Assembly (NCBI GenBank): GCA_016215025.1
Contig: JACRMI010000115.1
Span: forward strand, 32,747-96,746
From: Chloroflexota bacterium
GTDB lineage: Bacteria; Chloroflexota; Anaerolineae; UBA4142
Length of the DNA stretch: 64,000 bases
Reading direction: 5' to 3'
This document shows, one piece after another, positions 49,043 to 58,273 of this stretch. The notes beneath the pieces are model-generated. The model saw nothing but the letters and a program-made list of their open reading frames with translations, was not told the DNA's origin and ran no database searches. Both the position numbers and the translations under genes were made by a program. Position 1 is the stretch's first letter, and every line of letters begins with the position of its first letter.

Positions 49043-50818
49043 GTGGAACGCAATACCGCAAAGAGTCAACCGATTATCCAACTCCCTCTCAAAAAATATT
49101 GGGCGTTACTCGCCACCTACCTCACGCCGCAGCGATTCAGCGTCGCGATGTTGGCGCTGTTGCTCTTTGCCAGCATTGGCTTGCAACTCGTCAATCCGCA
49201 AATCCTCCGATTCTTCATCGATGGCGCAACGAGCGGCAGCTCAGCGCAAATACTCGCGACAGCAGGGTTGCTATTCCTCGGCGCGGCAATTGTGCAGCAA
49301 GCCTGTGCGGTGCTCGCGACGTATTTTGGTGAGAGCATCGCGTGGACGGCGACCAATGCACTGCGTGTCGATCTCGCAGCGCACTGTCTCCGCCTTGATC
49401 TCGCATTCCACAAAACGCGCACGCCCGGCGAACTTATCGAGCGCATCGACGGCGATGTGACCGCGCTCGCCAATTTCTTTTCGCGTTTCGTGATCGGCAT
49501 CGTCGGCAATTTGCTGTTGCTGCTCGGTGTGCTCGTGCTATTTTTCCGCGAAGATTGGCGCATTGGCTTGGTCGAAAGCGCGTTTGCGTTTGCGGCGCTC
49601 TACGCGCTGTTGCATCTGCGGGCGATTGCGGTCCCGCATTGGCTCGCGGTGCGCGAAAAGAGCGCGAAATTTTACGGCTTTGTCGGCGAACATCTCGCGG
49701 CGACCGAAGACCTGCGCGCAAACGGCGCAACCGCGTACGTCATGCGTCGATTCTACGAACTCTTGCGCGAGTGGTTTCCGTTCATCGAAAAATCCTGGGT
49801 CGCCGCGCTGTCGATGGAAGGCGCAACGCGATTCATTTTCGGCATTGGCATCGCGATGGCGTTTGCGCTCGGTGCATATTTTTGGAGCAACGCACAAATT
49901 TCGATCGGCACGGTCTATATCGTTTTCTATTACACCGAGCTTTTGTTCATTCCACTTATGCAACTGCGCGACCAGATGCGCGATTTGCAAATGGCGAGCG
50001 CAGGCGTGACTCGCGTGCAAGAATTGTTCAATACGACCCCAACGATAAAGGACGGACCTGGACATGGATTGCCAGCAGATGCGTTGAGAGTTCATTTCAA
50101 TCACGTGTCGTTTGCGTACGAAAGCGACGAAAATGTTTTGCACGATCTCTCGTTCGATCTTGCGCCGGGTAAAGTTTTGGGACTACTTGGTAGAACCGGC
50201 AGCGGCAAGACGACGCTCGCGCGCTTGCTCTTTCGATTATATGACACGACCGCAGGCGAAATCTCTCTGAGCGGCGTGCCTATTCGCAGCGCGCGGCTCG
50301 CCGAATTGCGTCAACGCGTCGGGATGGTTACCCAAGACGTGCAACTGTTCGACGGGACGCTGCGCGACAATATCACATTTTTCAATCGATCCATTCCCGA
50401 CGAGCAAATTATCGCGGTGCTGGATGAACTGGAATTGCGTACCTGGTTCGATTCGCTGGCGGGTGGATTGGACAAGGAACTCAAAGCCGGCAGCGGACTT
50501 TCGGTCGGCGAGGCGCAGCTGGTCGCATTCGCGCGCGTGTTTTTGAAATCGCCTGGCTTGGTCATTCTCGACGAAGCATCCTCACATCTCGACCCCGGCA
50601 CCGAAGCGTTGATCGAGCGTGCAGTCACGCGACTCTTGCGGAATCGCACGGGCATCGTCATCGCGCATCGCCTTGCGACGGTTCAGCGTGCCGACGAAAT
50701 TTTGATTCTCGATCAAGGACACATTCAAGAGTACGGTGCGCGCGTCGAATTGGCGCGCGATCCCGCGTCGCGTTTTTCGCAACTGTTGCGCGTCGGCATG
50801 GACGAGGTGTTGGCATGA
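49043..50818 (+). CDS. ABC exporter half, A subunit of pair 1
   Basis: A 591-residue half-transporter: an N-terminal six-helix exporter domain (about 20-320) and an ATPase. Walker A is GLLGRTGSGKTTL, Walker B LVILDEASSHLDP with the catalytic Glu, H-loop VIAHRLATV. The signature is degenerate (GLSVGEAQLV instead of LSGGQ). This complements the B subunit encoded next, so the pair should make one consensus and one degenerate ATP site, as in heterodimeric exporters. The substrate is unknown. The start GTG 49043 has a weak AGAAAGA upstream. The stop overlaps the B gene (ATGA). Confidence 0.93.
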   Translation: MERNTAKSQPIIQLPLKKYWALLATYLTPQRFSVAMLALLLFASIGLQLVNPQILRFFIDGATSGSSAQILATAGLLFLGAAIVQQACAVLATYFGESIAWTATNALRVDLAAHCLRLDLAFHKTRTPGELIERIDGDVTALANFFSRFVIGIVGNLLLLLGVLVLFFREDWRIGLVESAFAFAALYALLHLRAIAVPHWLAVREKSAKFYGFVGEHLAATEDLRANGATAYVMRRFYELLREWFPFIEKSWVAALSMEGATRFIFGIGIAMAFALGAYFWSNAQISIGTVYIVFYYTELLFIPLMQLRDQMRDLQMASAGVTRVQELFNTTPTIKDGPGHGLPADALRVHFNHVSFAYESDENVLHDLSFDLAPGKVLGLLGRTGSGKTTLARLLFRLYDTTAGEISLSGVPIRSARLAELRQRVGMVTQDVQLFDGTLRDNITFFNRSIPDEQIIAVLDELELRTWFDSLAGGLDKELKAGSGLSVGEAQLVAFARVFLKSPGLVILDEASSHLDPGTEALIERAVTRLLRNRTGIVIAHRLATVQRADEILILDQGHIQEYGARVELARDPASRFSQLLRVGMDEVLA

Positions 50819-52812
50819 AAACGTCGCGCCTGATTTGGGAATTGATTTGGTATCGTCCCCATTTGTATATTTTGGATTCCATCTTATGGATTCTATTCTA
50901 TCTCTTGATCTTGGTCCCTGGGTTGATCCTGCGCGAATTTTTCGATTTACTCAGCGGTCAATCGCGATTGGATTTGAACGTGCCGATGCTGATCGTGGCG
51001 CAGTTTGCCGCATCCGGCGCGACGTTTGTTTCGCTTTGGTTAGGCGGTCTCGTCGATATTCGATTCCGTTTCAGGGTGTCGATGCTGCTGCGGCGGAACA
51101 TGCTCGCGGGAATTTTCAATCGACCTGGGGCGCAGGCGCTTTCGGAATCGGTTGGCGAAACGATCAGCCGTTTACGCGATGACGCGCACCAAGCGGAGGA
51201 CGCCGCCGATTGGACCATCGACGCGATTGGTCAGGCACTCTTTGCACTTGCGGCATTTCTGATTTTGCTCGACATCAATGTGCAGATGACGCTGTGGGTT
51301 TTCTTGCCGCTCGTCGCCGTCGTTGCAACGGTCCAAGTCGCCAGCAATCGTTTGCAAGACTATCGGCGCGGCAGTCGCATTTCTACCGCCGATGTGACGG
51401 GTGCGCTCGGCGATATGTTCGCCGCGATTCAGGCGATTCAAGTGGCGAACGCAGAAGAGCATGTGATTGCACACTTTCGTGAATTGAGCGATGTGCGTCG
51501 AAAATGGGCGCTCAAGGATCGCGTGCTGGGACAAATTCTGCAATCGATCTTTGCGAACTCGGCGAGTATCGGCACGGGGTTGATTTTGTTGCTCGCGGCG
51601 CAAGCAGTGCGAGCGGAAAATTTCAGCGTGGGCGATTTGGCGCTGTTCATTTACTATCTCGGATTTGTCACGGCGTTCACGCAGTTCTTTGGAACGTTTC
51701 TGGCAACGTTCAAGCAAGCGGGCGTATCGTTTCAGCGGATGCAGCAAATTCTGGGAGATGCACCAGGTAATTCTGTCACGCAAAGCGTGAGCGAAGCGAA
51801 CGCGAAGCGTCTCCATTCATGGAATGAGACCCTTCGCTCCGCTCAGGGTGACAAGCATAAGACGAGCGAATTAGTGCGTCATCAACCGTTGTACGAAAGC
51901 GGTACGTTGCCGCAATTGATAACGCCGACAAAGAGCGCATCGGATCGATTGGAAATTTTGCGCGCGGAAGGATTGACGTTTCGCTATCCTGAATCATCGC
52001 CATTGTCATTTCGAGCGGAGCAAGAAATCTCCAGCAGCGCACGCGAAAGATTTCTCGTCGCAAAAACCATTCCTCGAAATGACAATCTAGCAGCAGGACG
52101 TGGCATTGAGAATGTGACGTTAACGCTGCGACGAAATTCGTTTACGGTTGTGACAGGGCGAATCGGCTCTGGCAAGACGACGTTGCTGCGAACGCTTTTG
52201 GGATTATTGCCCAAACAAGCTGGCTCGATTTTTTGGAACGATGAGTTGATCCAGGATGCTGCAAACTTTTTCGTGCCGCCGCGTTGCGCGTACACGCCGC
52301 AGATTCCACATCTGTTTAGCGACACGCTCGCGAATAATATTCTGCTCGGCTTGCCCGACGATTTGTTGAAGCAAGCGATTCATCTCGCTGTTTTGGAACC
52401 CGATCTCGCCGAAATGCCGCGGGGACTCGAATCGATTATCGGACCGAACGGCGTGCGGCTATCGGGTGGGCAAGCGCAACGAACCGCCGCCGCGCGCATG
52501 TTCGTGCGTCAACCCGAGTTGTTTGTCTTTGACGATCTGTCGAGCGCGCTCGATGTTGAGACCGAGCAAGCGCTGTGGGAGCGGCTCGCAAGTCTCAGGT
52601 CACAAGCTGCAAGTCACAAGTTGCAACCTGAGACTTGTGACCTGGGACCTGTAACTTGCCTGGTCGTCTCGCATCGGCGTGCGGTGTTGCGGCGCGCGGA
52701 TCATATTATCGTTTTGAAAGATGGTCGCGTGGATGCTGTCGGCTCGCTCGATGAACTTTTAGCGATTAGTGAAGAGATGCAGCGTTTGTGGCAAGAGGGA
52801 ACGAACACTTAG
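50815..52812 (+). CDS. ABC exporter half, B subunit of pair 1, with repeat-encoded inserts
   Basis: A 665-residue half-transporter. The exporter domain (about 1-310) and ATPase (about 375-660) show Walker A TGRIGSGKTTLL, signature VRLSGGQAQRTAAARM (consensus), and Walker B LFVFDDLSSALDV with Asp in place of the catalytic Glu. Three repeats are translated in frame. One lies in the linker (51774-51852), one in the start of the ATPase (52005-52083) just before GRGIENVTLTL, and one between D-loop and H-loop (52588-52660). The paralogue at 54763 lacks the first two, so they are later additions. ATGA overlap with the A gene. Confidence 0.92.
   Translation: MKTSRLIWELIWYRPHLYILDSILWILFYLLILVPGLILREFFDLLSGQSRLDLNVPMLIVAQFAASGATFVSLWLGGLVDIRFRFRVSMLLRRNMLAGIFNRPGAQALSESVGETISRLRDDAHQAEDAADWTIDAIGQALFALAAFLILLDINVQMTLWVFLPLVAVVATVQVASNRLQDYRRGSRISTADVTGALGDMFAAIQAIQVANAEEHVIAHFRELSDVRRKWALKDRVLGQILQSIFANSASIGTGLILLLAAQAVRAENFSVGDLALFIYYLGFVTAFTQFFGTFLATFKQAGVSFQRMQQILGDAPGNSVTQSVSEANAKRLHSWNETLRSAQGDKHKTSELVRHQPLYESGTLPQLITPTKSASDRLEILRAEGLTFRYPESSPLSFRAEQEISSSARERFLVAKTIPRNDNLAAGRGIENVTLTLRRNSFTVVTGRIGSGKTTLLRTLLGLLPKQAGSIFWNDELIQDAANFFVPPRCAYTPQIPHLFSDTLANNILLGLPDDLLKQAIHLAVLEPDLAEMPRGLESIIGPNGVRLSGGQAQRTAAARMFVRQPELFVFDDLSSALDVETEQALWERLASLRSQAASHKLQPETCDLGPVTCLVVSHRRAVLRRADHIIVLKDGRVDAVGSLDELLAISEEMQRLWQEGTNT
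51774..51852. repeat. GTCAT-family palindrome in the exporter B1 linker
   Basis: About 79 bp: GTCACGCAAAGCGTGAGCGA on the left, CTTCGCTCCGCTCAGGGTGAC on the right, with GCGTCTCC/GAGACCC inside. Read through in frame. Confidence 0.8.
52005..52083. repeat. GTCATTTCGAGC-family palindrome in the exporter B1 ATPase domain
   Basis: About 79 bp: GTCATTTCGAGCGGAGCAAG, AGAAATCTC/AGATTTCTCG and TTCCTCGAAATGAC. It adds about 27 residues between FRYPES and the NBD core strand. Confidence 0.85.
52588..52660. repeat. Word-type repeat between D-loop and H-loop (B1)
   Basis: Tandem/inverted words around CTCAGGTCACAAG and CTTGTGACCTG. Translated in frame. The homologous place in B2 (56345-56430) holds the same kind of element. 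Confidence 0.8.
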
Positions 52813-52813
52813 T

Positions 52814-52992
52814 TACCACCAAGACACCAAGACCCAAAGTAACAGCATGTCATTTCGAGCGCAGCGAGAAATCTCATTCTACGCCAAAGAGATTTCTCCT
52901 CGCGATCCTTCGACTCCTCCACTTCGTTCTGATTCCGCTCAGGACGCTCGTCGAATTGACACATCAATTTGTGTCTTCATGCCTTTGTGGTG
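52814..52992. repeat. Nested repeats between exporter pairs
   Basis: Outer words of the CACAAAG family (ACCACCAAGACACCAAGA at 52815 and CTTCATGCCTTTGTGGTG at 52975) enclose a GTCATTTCGAGC-family element (52849-52950). One repeat appears inserted within another. Confidence 0.72.
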
Positions 52993-53005
52993 AAAGAATA
53001 ACGTC

Positions 53006-54766
53006 ATGCCTAAACAATCCTCATTGCACCAGTATGTTCGACTGCTTGCAAAATATCTCGCCCCGCAGTGGCGTCGTGTGATCGTGCTTGCGCTGCTGCT
53101 GTTTGCAAGCATCGGTCTACAGCTCGTCAATCCGCAAATCCTCCGCTTTTTTATCGATGCCGCGCGCGCATCAAGTCCATTGGACGAGTTGATCAAAGCG
53201 GCGGTGCTTTTCTTCATCGTCGCGCTCGTCAGTCAAGGCATTGGTGTAATCGAAACGCTAATGAGCAACTGGGTCAGCTTTACGGCGACCAATGAAATGC
53301 GCGCGGACTTGGCGTTGCATTGTTTGCGGCTCGATCTCTCGTTTCACAACCAGCGCACGCCGGGCGCAATGATTCAACGCATCAACGGCGATGTGTCTGC
53401 GCTCGCGAATTTTCTTTCCACGTTCGTGGTGTTGTTCATCGGCAACGCGCTGTTTCTCATCGCGGTTTTGATCGTTCTCTGGGGCGAGGAATGGCGACTG
53501 GGATTGGCGATGACGATTTGGGCAATCGTCGGTTTGTTTGCCTTGAATCGCATCCGCGTTTTTGCTCTACCCTATTGGAAACAATTTCGTCAGGTCTACG
53601 AAGGGTATTTTGGATTTCTCGAAGAACGATTGAACGGAATTGAAGACATTCGCTCGAACGGAGCGACGGCGTACGTCCAAAGCAAGATCACCTATTGGAT
53701 TCGCGAGCTTTATCGCAAGGGACGCATGGCGGATTTGATGGGCACAGCGAATGTCAACCTTTATCTTTTGCTTTTCATCACAGGCAATTTGATTGCGCTG
53801 GGGCTAGGCGCGTACTTGTTCAATGCGAATATTATCTCGCTCGGCACGGTTTATCTGGTGTTCACGTACACAGGTCTTGTCGTGATTCCGATTCGCCAAA
53901 TCTCAAATCAACTTCAGGATTTGCAGAGCGCAGGCGCGAGTATCGGTCGCATTCAAGAATTGTTCGATACGCCGAGCCAGGTTCAAGATCGAGTCGATTC
54001 TAGCTTGATGCTGCCGACGGGCGCATTGTCGGTGGAGTTCGCCGATGTGTCGTTTCGATACGGCGAAGGCGAGTCCGTGTTGGATCGAATTTCTTTTCGA
54101 TTGGAACCGAGGCGAGTGCTGGGTGTACTGGGGCGAACGGGCAGCGGCAAGACGACGCTCTCGCGCTTGCTCTTTCGTTTGTACGATCCCACGTCGGGCG
54201 TGATTCGATTGAACGATGTGTCTGCGTGCGATGTGCCGCTTGCCGATTTGCGGCGACGCATTGAATTGGTTACCCAAGACGTGCAGCTGTTCAACGCGAC
54301 CGTGCGCGACAATCTGACTTTTTTCGATGCGACGATCGCGGACGAAAAAATCGTGCGGGTGTTGGATCGATTGGGTTTGGGCGAATGGTCCAAAGCATTG
54401 CCGCAAGGTCTCAACACCGTGCTCGCGTCGGGCGGCGGATTGTCGGCGGGGCAGGCGCAGTTGCTGGCGTTCGCGCGCGTCTTTTTGCGCGAGCCAAGTT
54501 TGGTCATTCTCGACGAAGCATCGTCGCGGCTCGATCCTGCGACGGAGCATTTGCTTGAGAACGCCGTTGATCTCTTGCTCGATCATTCCAATCGCACGGG
54601 CATCGTTATCGCGCATCGTCTTTCCACCGTGCAGCGCGCCGACGAAATATTGATTCTCGAAGAGGGACGCATCCGCGAGTACGGCTCGCGCGAAGAATTG
54701 GCGCGCGATCCTGGGTCGCGTTTTTATCAGTTGTTGCAAACGGGCTTGGAAGAGGTGCTGGCATGA
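53006..54766 (+). CDS. ABC exporter half, A subunit of pair 2
   Basis: A 586-residue homologue of the protein at 49043: exporter domain (about 20-315), Walker A GVLGRTGSGKTTLS, signature GLSAGQAQLLAFARV (degenerate), Walker B LVILDEASSRLDP with Glu, H-loop VIAHRLSTV. It should heterodimerise with the B subunit encoded at 54763 (ATGA overlap). The ribosome binding site before ATG 53006 is weak, and the upstream region is repeat-derived, so promoter and leader have been reshaped by repeats. Confidence 0.93.
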   Translation: MPKQSSLHQYVRLLAKYLAPQWRRVIVLALLLFASIGLQLVNPQILRFFIDAARASSPLDELIKAAVLFFIVALVSQGIGVIETLMSNWVSFTATNEMRADLALHCLRLDLSFHNQRTPGAMIQRINGDVSALANFLSTFVVLFIGNALFLIAVLIVLWGEEWRLGLAMTIWAIVGLFALNRIRVFALPYWKQFRQVYEGYFGFLEERLNGIEDIRSNGATAYVQSKITYWIRELYRKGRMADLMGTANVNLYLLLFITGNLIALGLGAYLFNANIISLGTVYLVFTYTGLVVIPIRQISNQLQDLQSAGASIGRIQELFDTPSQVQDRVDSSLMLPTGALSVEFADVSFRYGEGESVLDRISFRLEPRRVLGVLGRTGSGKTTLSRLLFRLYDPTSGVIRLNDVSACDVPLADLRRRIELVTQDVQLFNATVRDNLTFFDATIADEKIVRVLDRLGLGEWSKALPQGLNTVLASGGGLSAGQAQLLAFARVFLREPSLVILDEASSRLDPATEHLLENAVDLLLDHSNRTGIVIAHRLSTVQRADEILILEEGRIREYGSREELARDPGSRFYQLLQTGLEEVLA

Positions 54767-56598
54767 GCACAGGAAAATTTCTTTGGGGCATGTCGCGCTT
54801 TGCGATTGGCTGGATCGTGTTCGTTACGCTTCTTGGCCTGTTTGAATTCGTCGTGATCTTTATCTGGGGACAGGTCTTTCGAGGTGTTTTCGATACGCTG
54901 TCTGGAAATGCGTCAGCCACGTTCAATCTCTGGTCGTTGTTCGCGTTGTTTACGATTGCGGGACTCGTTCGCATCAGCGCGCGGTTTTTGACATCATGGT
55001 ACGGCTGGCGCACAATTAGCATCCTAAATATGCTCTTGGCGAAAAACCTTATGCAAGTGATTCTGCGCCATCCGGGCGCACAAGCTTTGCCGTCATCACC
55101 TGGCGAAGCGCTCAGTCGATTCGATTCTGACATCCGCGAGTTGATCGTTACGCCGATGTGGTATTCAAATTCGTTCGGCAATTTGGCCTTTGCAACGGTG
55201 GCAGTCATCGTCTTATTCACCGTCAATCCGCTCATCACGCTCGCGATTTTTGTGCCACTGATCATTGTGCTGATCGTTTCGCAAATGATCGGACGGAGCG
55301 TGGTCAAGTATCGTCAAGCGTCGCGGACAGCAGGTGCAAACGTTGTCGGATTTATTTCCGAGATGTTTGGCGCGGTCCAGGCGATTCAAATCGCATGCGC
55401 CGAAGAACGGGTCAATAATCATTTTCGCACGCTCAACGATTTGGCTCTCAATGCGTCGCTCAAAGAAACTCTATTTTGGCGATTGCGCGATTCGTTCGTC
55501 CACAACCTGAGCGATCTCGGCACGGGCATGGTGTTGTTGCTGGGCGCACAAATGCTGCGCGACAATTCGATGACGGTTGGCGATTTCGCGCTGTTCATTT
55601 ACTATCTCGATTGGATCACGATTTTCACGACATTGACCGGCGAAATGCTTGGGCGTTATCAGCAAGTTGGTGTATCGCTCAAGCGATTGGAGGCGCTGCT
55701 GAAGGATGAGCCAACCGAGGTACTCGTTCGACCGATCAAAATTTATCTGGGAAAAGAATTGCCCGCTGTGCCGTACGTTTCCAAGACGAGCGCGGATCGA
55801 TTAGAGAATTTGACGGTGAGAGGATTGACGTACCATCATCCTGGGTCAGGCAGCGGCGTCGAAAACATCGATTTGAATTTGACGCGCGGTTCGCTCACGG
55901 TGATTACGGGACGCATTGGCTCCGGCAAATCAACGCTCGTGCGAACGCTGCTGGGTTTGTTGCCCAAAGAATCCGGCGAGGTGTATTGGAATGGCAAACG
56001 CATCGACCAGCTCGATACATTTTTTCTGCCGCCGCGGGCTGCGTTCACGCCCCAAGTGCCGCGCTTGTTCAGCGAATCGTTACGCGATAACATCTTGGCA
56101 GGCTTGCCCGAATCCCAGGTTGATTTGAATGCGGCGATTCATCTCGCGGTGTTGGAGCAAGACATCGCGCAGATGGAACACGGCTTGGATACGATCATCG
56201 GAACGCGCGGGGTGAGATTGTCGGGCGGGCAGGCGCAGCGCACCGCCGCCGCGCGCATGTTCGTGCGCAATCCAGAGTTACTCGTGTTCGACGATCTCTC
56301 CAGCGCGCTCGATGTGGAAACGGAGCAACTGCTTTGGGAGCGTCTCAAGTCTCATGTCGCAGGTCACAAGTTGCAGCCCGCAACCTGCGACTTGGAACTT
56401 GAACCCTGCGACCTGAGACCTGTAACTTGTCTGGTAGTTTCACATCGTCGCGCAGTCTTGCGCCGCGCCGATCACATCATCGTGTTGAAAGACGGCAAGC
56501 TGCATGCACAAGGCAAGCTCGATGAATTGCTCGACACATGCGAAGAGATGCAGCGTTTGTGGGAGACGACTATGAGAGAATTGTCGGGGGAGCAATGA
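54763..56598 (+). CDS. ABC exporter half, B subunit of pair 2
   Basis: A 611-residue homologue of the B1 protein: exporter domain (about 1-320), Walker A TGRIGSGKSTLV, signature VRLSGGQAQRTAAARM, Walker B LLVFDDLSSALDV (Asp for Glu), H-loop VVSHRRAVL. Between D-loop and H-loop it carries a word-repeat insert (56345-56430), at the same place as B1. It lacks the other two B1 inserts and so shows the ancestral length there. Its stop overlaps a possible upstream start (56595) of the lipoprotein gene. Confidence 0.93.
   Translation: MSTGKFLWGMSRFAIGWIVFVTLLGLFEFVVIFIWGQVFRGVFDTLSGNASATFNLWSLFALFTIAGLVRISARFLTSWYGWRTISILNMLLAKNLMQVILRHPGAQALPSSPGEALSRFDSDIRELIVTPMWYSNSFGNLAFATVAVIVLFTVNPLITLAIFVPLIIVLIVSQMIGRSVVKYRQASRTAGANVVGFISEMFGAVQAIQIACAEERVNNHFRTLNDLALNASLKETLFWRLRDSFVHNLSDLGTGMVLLLGAQMLRDNSMTVGDFALFIYYLDWITIFTTLTGEMLGRYQQVGVSLKRLEALLKDEPTEVLVRPIKIYLGKELPAVPYVSKTSADRLENLTVRGLTYHHPGSGSGVENIDLNLTRGSLTVITGRIGSGKSTLVRTLLGLLPKESGEVYWNGKRIDQLDTFFLPPRAAFTPQVPRLFSESLRDNILAGLPESQVDLNAAIHLAVLEQDIAQMEHGLDTIIGTRGVRLSGGQAQRTAAARMFVRNPELLVFDDLSSALDVETEQLLWERLKSHVAGHKLQPATCDLELEPCDLRPVTCLVVSHRRAVLRRADHIIVLKDGKLHAQGKLDELLDTCEEMQRLWETTMRELSGEQ
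56345..56430. repeat. Word-type repeat between D-loop and H-loop (B2)
   Basis: Words AGGTCACAAGTTGCAG, CAACCTGCGACTTG and GACCTGAGACCTGTAACTTG in alternating orientation. It adds about 20-28 residues to the ATPase, read in frame. Confidence 0.8.
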
Positions 56599-56606
56599 GG
56601 CGATAC

Positions 56607-57077
56607 ATGTCTAAAATCATCCCGGTTCTGGCAGCTCTAAGCTTGGTGTTTACTCTAACGGCGTGTGATACTGGATCAAGTGACACTGCAGGGGTCGATC
56701 ATCTTTTGCTCGAAATTCATTCGAGTCACTCGCGAGTGAAAGTAGGCGACGTTGTCCAAATTCGATTTACCATCCGCAATACTGGTCAGCAATTGATCGT
56801 AGTCGAGTCTAAAAATTTGCCAGTTATGGACATCCGAGTAGAAGAAGCAGGAGGACACGTACTTCTTACTTGGTCTTCACAGAACTCTGACAAGGTTTCT
56901 GATCGTCTCGAATGGAAACCTGGCGAAGTGAAAGTGATTGATTGGACTTGGACTCCAAAGGAAGGCGATGTTTACATTGGAAATCTTCACGATATTGGTC
57001 TAAATGGCCTTTTGAGTGGATCATCCGTTGGCCAAGTTGCAGGCGTCACAATTTGCGCGTCAAATGTTTGTCAGTGA
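56607..57077 (+). CDS. Predicted lipoprotein with an Ig-like domain
   Basis: A 156-residue protein. The signal SKIIPVLAALSLVFTLTAC gives a lipobox (LTAC). The domain has QIRFTIRNTGQQLIVVES, VMDIRVEEAGG, WKPGEVKVIDWTW, a beta-sandwich pattern like BsuPI-type inhibitor domains. The protein at 35852 is a likely paralogue. ATG 56607 has GAGGCGATAC just upstream; ATG 56595, overlapping the exporter stop, is the alternative. It is co-directional with the exporter genes and probably co-transcribed. Base composition is more AT-rich than its neighbours. Confidence 0.78.
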   Translation: MSKIIPVLAALSLVFTLTACDTGSSDTAGVDHLLLEIHSSHSRVKVGDVVQIRFTIRNTGQQLIVVESKNLPVMDIRVEEAGGHVLLTWSSQNSDKVSDRLEWKPGEVKVIDWTWTPKEGDVYIGNLHDIGLNGLLSGSSVGQVAGVTICASNVCQ

Positions 57078-57091
57078 GGCGAAAAGTCGCC

Positions 57092-58117
57092 ATGTCTCGT
57101 CATGTTATATCGCCTTCTGTCGAGTCCGCCGTCGTCCAAGCAACGCATCGCTCACTTTCTGATCTTCGTCTCTCATTGCGTCCGCCGCTCGATTTTCAAT
57201 CTAATCGATTGTACGATCTGTGGGTTGATAATCGCCACTGGATCGTCAAGGAATTTTTGCGCGAAGCGGAATGGCAGGATGCGCCGCGTCGTGAGTTTCG
57301 TGCGCTTGAACTTTTTGCTCCGCTCGATATTGCGCCTCGCCCAATCTTTTACGATCCCGCGCTGGGTCCCGTCGTCATCTACGAATACCTCGACGGCGTG
57401 ATGTGGGATCGGCGTAAACCATCCGCAGCCGAATTGAATCAGCTTGCCGAGGTGTGGTTGAAGCTGAGCGAGATACCGACCGACGGTTTGTGGCACTCGC
57501 GTGGATTTGAGCGTACGCTCGCAGAGATCGAAACGATGTTTCGCACGAATTTTCAAATCTATGCAGATTGGGCGAGTGTTGAGTTTGGGAGTGGCAAGTG
57601 TGTGGGAGATTGGCTTTTGAAAGTGCTTGATCGTCGTCACGCCGTAATGGCAGACATCGCGAGGCGTATACCGCGCTTGTGCTTTTGCCGCGCTGATCCG
57701 CGCTTTGCAAATGTGATTGCGCGCCCTAATGGTCGCCTTGGCATGGTCGATTGGGAAGACAGCGGCTTGCGCGATCCCGCCCGCGACCTCGCCGACTTCA
57801 TCACGCATCCGAATCAAGAGGATTTGCTTTCGTTCGACGAGTGGCAAGCGTTTCTGAAACCGTACCTCGATGCACGCAAACGATTCGATGCTGACATCGA
57901 AGAACGAATGCACCTGTACCTCGGTATCTTTCCGCTTTTTTGGTTGAGCGTGCTTGTGCGATGGGGTGTTCAGAAAGCAAAAGCGGGACAACTCGCCGGT
58001 TGGACCATCAACGAATTGCCTGCGAATCTGCGGCTGCAACGTTACCTCAATCGTTTGCTCGCGTGGGATGGTTCCGATAAAGAGGATGCGATGCGCGTCG
58101 AATTTTTTCCAACATAA
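57092..58117 (+). CDS. Aminoglycoside phosphotransferase-family kinase
   Basis: A 341-residue small-molecule kinase fold. Near residue 50 a Lys in HWIVKEF is the ATP-contact candidate, and VIYEYLDG marks the hinge. The catalytic loop is CFCRADPRFANVI, where Asp and Asn match the HGDxxxxN pattern, though the preceding His is replaced. The metal-binding Asp is in GMVDWEDSGLRDPARDLADF. The family phosphorylates antibiotics, choline, sugars or other small molecules. Nothing here indicates a specific substrate. ATG 57092 follows GAGGCGAAAAG; the frame upstream overlaps the lipoprotein gene. Confidence 0.85.
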   Translation: MSRHVISPSVESAVVQATHRSLSDLRLSLRPPLDFQSNRLYDLWVDNRHWIVKEFLREAEWQDAPRREFRALELFAPLDIAPRPIFYDPALGPVVIYEYLDGVMWDRRKPSAAELNQLAEVWLKLSEIPTDGLWHSRGFERTLAEIETMFRTNFQIYADWASVEFGSGKCVGDWLLKVLDRRHAVMADIARRIPRLCFCRADPRFANVIARPNGRLGMVDWEDSGLRDPARDLADFITHPNQEDLLSFDEWQAFLKPYLDARKRFDADIEERMHLYLGIFPLFWLSVLVRWGVQKAKAGQLAGWTINELPANLRLQRYLNRLLAWDGSDKEDAMRVEFFPT

Positions 58118-58273
58118 TCCGCGGAGGTGGATTTCGGACAGTTGTTGCAGCGAATTCACACTGCCCTGGCGGGCGGTGCAAGGGTTCGCCCGATTTTTTG
58201 ACACATCTCCTACTATGCAATAGAATTGCAACGAGACCCCAGTACGAATGAACACGAAGCTGTACTTGAAAGG

